Source: Streptomyces xiamenensis
GTDB taxonomy: Bacteria; Actinomycetota; Actinomycetes; Streptomycetales; Streptomycetaceae
DNA length: 64,000 bases
Assembly: GCF_000993785.3 (NCBI RefSeq)
Contig: NZ_CP009922.3
Location: 1,612,001 to 1,676,000 of the forward strand
Direction of reading: 5' to 3'
The position numbers and the translations under genes are program-made. Under the pieces are notes generated by a model, which worked only from the letters and a program-made list of their open reading frames with translations, did not search any database and had not been told where the DNA came from. Below, piece after piece: positions 61,523 through 64,000 of this stretch (position 1 is its first letter; every line of letters starts with the position of its first letter).

Positions 61523-63117
61523 CAGCGGTCCCCCGCTTCCCGGCCCGCGCCGCCGGGCCGCTCCGGGCCGCGCAACAGCATTCTGGCTTCCCCGACCGTG
61601 ATGACGGATCCGGTGATCAGCACCCCGGCGCCCGCGTACTCGTCCTCCTCCTCGGCCAGCGAGATGGCCGCCTCCAGGGCGTCGTCCAGGCGCGGCTCGA
61701 CCTGTACCCGGTCCTCGCCGAAGACCTCCACCGCGACGGCCGCCAGCGCGTCCACGTCCATGGCACGGTGACTGGCGTTCCGGGTGACCACGACCTCCGT
61801 GAAGATCGGCTCGAAGGCCTCCAGCAGCCCGGTGACGTCCTTGTCGGCGCTGGGGCCGACCACGCCGATGAGCCGGCTGAAGCCGAACGCCTCCGTCACG
61901 GCCGCGGCCGCCGCCTGCGCGCCGCCCGGGTTGTGCGCGGCGTCCAGCAGCACCGTGGGGCTGGAGCGCACCACCTCAAGGCGCCCCGGCGAGGTGACGG
62001 CGGCGAACGCGGCGCGCACCACGTCGATGTCCAGCGTCGCGGACGCCTGGGTGGCGCCGATGCCGAAGAACGCCTCCACCGCCGCCAGCGCCACCACCGC
62101 GTTGTGCGCCATGTGCTCACCGTGCAGCGGGAGGAAGATGTCCGGGTACTCGCCGCCCAGCCCGCGCAGCGTCAGCAACTGGCCGCCCACCGCGATCTCG
62201 CGGGAGACCACGCCGAACTCCATGCCCTCACGGGCCACGGTGGCGTCCACCTCGACGGCCCGGCGCAGGATCACCGAGGCCGCCTCGATCTGCTGCTGGG
62301 CCAGCACCACGGTGGCGTCCTGCTTGACGATCCCGGACTTCTCCACCGCGATCCGCTCCGGCGTGGGGCCGAGCCGGTCGGTGTGGTCCAGGCTGATCGG
62401 GGTGATGACGGAGACCCCGGCGTCCAGCACGTTGGTCGCGTCCCAGGTGCCGCCCATGCCGACCTCGACGACCGCCACATCCACCGGGGCGTCGGCGAAC
62501 GACGCGTACGCCATGGCGGTCAGCACCTCGAAGAACGACAGCCGGTACTCCTGGCGGGCGTCCACCAGCTCCACGTACGGCTTGATGTCCTCGTAGGCGG
62601 CGATGAACCGCTCGGCGGACATCGGGGCGCCGTCCAGGCTGATGCGCTCGGTGATGGACTGCACGTGCGGGCTGCTGTACCGGCCGGTGCGCAGCTCGAA
62701 ACCGCCCAGCAGCGCCTCGATCATCCGGGCCGTGCTGGTCTTCCCGTTGGTGCCGGTGATGTGGATCGAGGGGTACGCGTGCTGGGGCTCGCCCAGCACG
62801 TCCATCAGCGCCTTGATCCGCTCGACGGAGGGGTCGAGCTTCGTCTCGCCCCAGCGCTTGGACAGCTCCGTCTCGACCTCGCGCAGCGCCCGGTCCACCT
62901 CCGGGTCGGCGGGCCGCTCCGGCACGCCGTCCCCGGTGGGCGGGCCGGCCTGGGTGCGCAGCGTGCGGCTGCCGGCCTCGATCACCGCGAGATCGGGGTC
63001 CCGCTGTGTCTCGGCGCCGATCAGCTCCTCGAAGGCGGCGGCGTCGAGATTCTCGGGAGTGCCGGCATCGCCGGATTCGCCGGAGTCGGGGGGCTCGGGG
63101 CGGGAGTGCTCAGTCAC
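61522..63117 (-). CDS. folC: Bifunctional folylpolyglutamate synthase/dihydrofolate synthase
   Basis: The 531-residue Mur-ligase-like enzyme adds glutamates to folates. The ATP P-loop is ITGTNGKTSTARMIE near residue 123, with SSPHVQSITERI, GMGGTWDATNV, ISLDHTDRLG and DAAHNPGGAQAA following as family signatures. The N-terminus carries an acidic extension of about 80 residues, longer than in many bacteria but usual in Streptomyces. Start GTG 63117. Normally valS lies upstream; here an ABC transporter gene stands in its place. Confidence 0.96.
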   Translation of the reverse strand: MTEHSRPEPPDSGESGDAGTPENLDAAAFEELIGAETQRDPDLAVIEAGSRTLRTQAGPPTGDGVPERPADPEVDRALREVETELSKRWGETKLDPSVERIKALMDVLGEPQHAYPSIHITGTNGKTSTARMIEALLGGFELRTGRYSSPHVQSITERISLDGAPMSAERFIAAYEDIKPYVELVDARQEYRLSFFEVLTAMAYASFADAPVDVAVVEVGMGGTWDATNVLDAGVSVITPISLDHTDRLGPTPERIAVEKSGIVKQDATVVLAQQQIEAASVILRRAVEVDATVAREGMEFGVVSREIAVGGQLLTLRGLGGEYPDIFLPLHGEHMAHNAVVALAAVEAFFGIGATQASATLDIDVVRAAFAAVTSPGRLEVVRSSPTVLLDAAHNPGGAQAAAAAVTEAFGFSRLIGVVGPSADKDVTGLLEAFEPIFTEVVVTRNASHRAMDVDALAAVAVEVFGEDRVQVEPRLDDALEAAISLAEEEDEYAGAGVLITGSVITVGEARMLLRGPERPGGAGREAGDR

Positions 63118-63146
63118 GATGCCAGTCTACGAACCCCCACCGACAC

Positions 63147-63914
63147 TCACCGCCCCTTGTCCGGATCGGTACCCGGGTGAGAGGTGGCGGCGGGCTCCGC
63201 ACGGCCGGTGCGGACGTCCGCGACGAGCTGCCCGTCCCGCAGCGTCAGCACCCGGGAGCAGCGCCCGGCCACCGCCTCCTCGTGGGTGGCGATCAGCAGG
63301 GTGCAGCCGTGCTCGGCGGCCAGCCGCTCGATCAGGTCCATGACGCGGGTGCCGGTGGCGGAGTCGAGATTGCCGGTGGGCTCGTCGGCGAGCAGCAGCC
63401 GGGGCCCGGCGATCAACGCGCGGGCGATCGCCACTCTCTGCTGCTGGCCGCCGGAGAGCTGGGAGGGCAGCGCCTTCTCCCGGCCCGCCAGGCCGACCGC
63501 CGCCAACAGACCGGTGGCGCGCTCGACACGGTCGAACGGCGTGTCGGCCCTGCGACGCGGCAGCAGCGGGGCCAGCACGTTGTCCAGCGCGGTGAGCGCG
63601 GGCAGCAGATGGAAGCGCTGGAAGACGAACCCGACCCGCCCCCGGTAGCGGGCCAGCTCGCGGCGGCCGAGTGCGGTGATCTCATCCTCCCCCACCCGGA
63701 TCACGCCCTCGTCGGCGCGCTCCACGGCGCCGACGAGGTGCAGCAGGGTGGACTTCCCCGAGCCGGAGGGGCCGGTCAGCGCCACCGACTCGCCGGCCCC
63801 GATGTCCAGGTGCACCCCGTCCACGGCCGTGATCCGGTTCTCGGGGCCGGAGCCGAACGTCCGGCGCAGGTCCTTGACGGTCACCGGGACGCCCCCGGGT
63901 CCTGGGATGTTCAT
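63147..63914 (-). CDS. ABC transporter ATP-binding protein (MacB/LolD type)
   Basis: The 255-residue ATPase has Walker [10 protein letters not shown] near residue 49, a Q loop in VFQRFHLLP, the signature LSGGQQQR and Walker [10 protein letters not shown], then the H loop in THEEA. It has the profile of export-type ATPases (MacB/LolD). The downstream end of a permease gene (63961-64000), on the same strand and upstream in transcription order, suggests the ATPase and permease form one transporter. Start ATG 63914. Confidence 0.93.
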   Translation of the reverse strand: MNIPGPGGVPVTVKDLRRTFGSGPENRITAVDGVHLDIGAGESVALTGPSGSGKSTLLHLVGAVERADEGVIRVGEDEITALGRRELARYRGRVGFVFQRFHLLPALTALDNVLAPLLPRRRADTPFDRVERATGLLAAVGLAGREKALPSQLSGGQQQRVAIARALIAGPRLLLADEPTGNLDSATGTRVMDLIERLAAEHGCTLLIATHEEAVAGRCSRVLTLRDGQLVADVRTGRAEPAATSHPGTDPDKGR

Positions 63915-63960
63915 CGGGCGGCCTCTCGTGGGATGTGCGGGTCGTGGACGGTCACGGATG

Positions 63961-64000
63961 TCACTGACGGCTGAGCAGGGCGGCCAGCGGCAGGCCCCGT
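63961..64000 (-). CDS. C-terminus of ABC transporter permease, partial
   Basis: On the minus strand the last codons read [12 protein letters not shown] and stop at 63961-63963. This is the end of a FtsX/MacB-like permease that lies mostly beyond the window. Only 12 codons are visible, so the family call depends on the ATPase next to it. Confidence 0.5.
   Translation of the reverse strand, partial: RGLPLAALLSRQ

Overview
The window is very high-GC actinobacterial DNA that looks like a Streptomyces chromosome core. Third codon positions are almost all G or C, GTG starts are common, and the gene order hemW, lepA, rpsT, holA, comEC/comEA, leuS, rsfS, nadD, proA, proB, obgE, rpmA, rplU, rne, rodA, mrdA, mreD, mreC, mreB, ndk, folC follows, from memory, the S. 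coelicolor SCO2560 to SCO2614 stretch. Most genes are on the minus strand. No CRISPR array, prophage, insertion sequence or rRNA was found. One tRNA gene, tRNA-Ala(GGC), is present.

Region 1 (1-13.7 kb) holds the end of hemW, an acyl-CoA ligase, lepA, rpsT, holA, a zinc alcohol dehydrogenase, comEC and comEA, a DegV lipid-binding protein and small conserved proteins. Region 2 (13.7-27.5 kb) holds leuS behind what reads as a leucine-responsive peptide attenuator, then tRNA-Ala, a zinc-ribbon protein, a histidine phosphatase that apparently starts at CTG and is coupled to rsfS, an LCP-type envelope protein, nadD, a 51-residue membrane protein, an M48 protease, two membrane proteins sharing an N-terminal motif, proA, and proB.

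Region 3 (27.5-41.2 kb) is the accessory stretch between proB and obgE. Next to proB is a 5'-truncated RHS/YD-repeat toxin gene with an AT-rich C-terminal domain and a small two-helix membrane protein that is its likely immunity partner. Then come genes for anionic wall polymers: a TarS-like glycosyltransferase, a TagF-like polymerase and a fused cytidylyltransferase/SDR (TarI-TarJ type). Interspersed are a PAP2-diacylglycerol kinase fusion, an iron-sulfur photolyase and an alpha/beta hydrolase.

Region 4 (41.2-64 kb) holds obgE, rpmA and rplU, an unusually long repeat-rich RNase E/G, a split B12-radical SAM pair interrupted by a GNAT gene, and a CYTH-CHAD protein. It ends with the elongation/spore-wall set rodA-mrdA-mreD-mreC-mreB, then ndk, a DUF4233 protein, folC and the start of an ABC transporter. 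The MreB set, the LCP protein, the SCO2584-like membrane protein and the teichoic-type genes lie within about 42 kb, which suggests a chromosomal neighbourhood devoted to building hyphal and spore walls.
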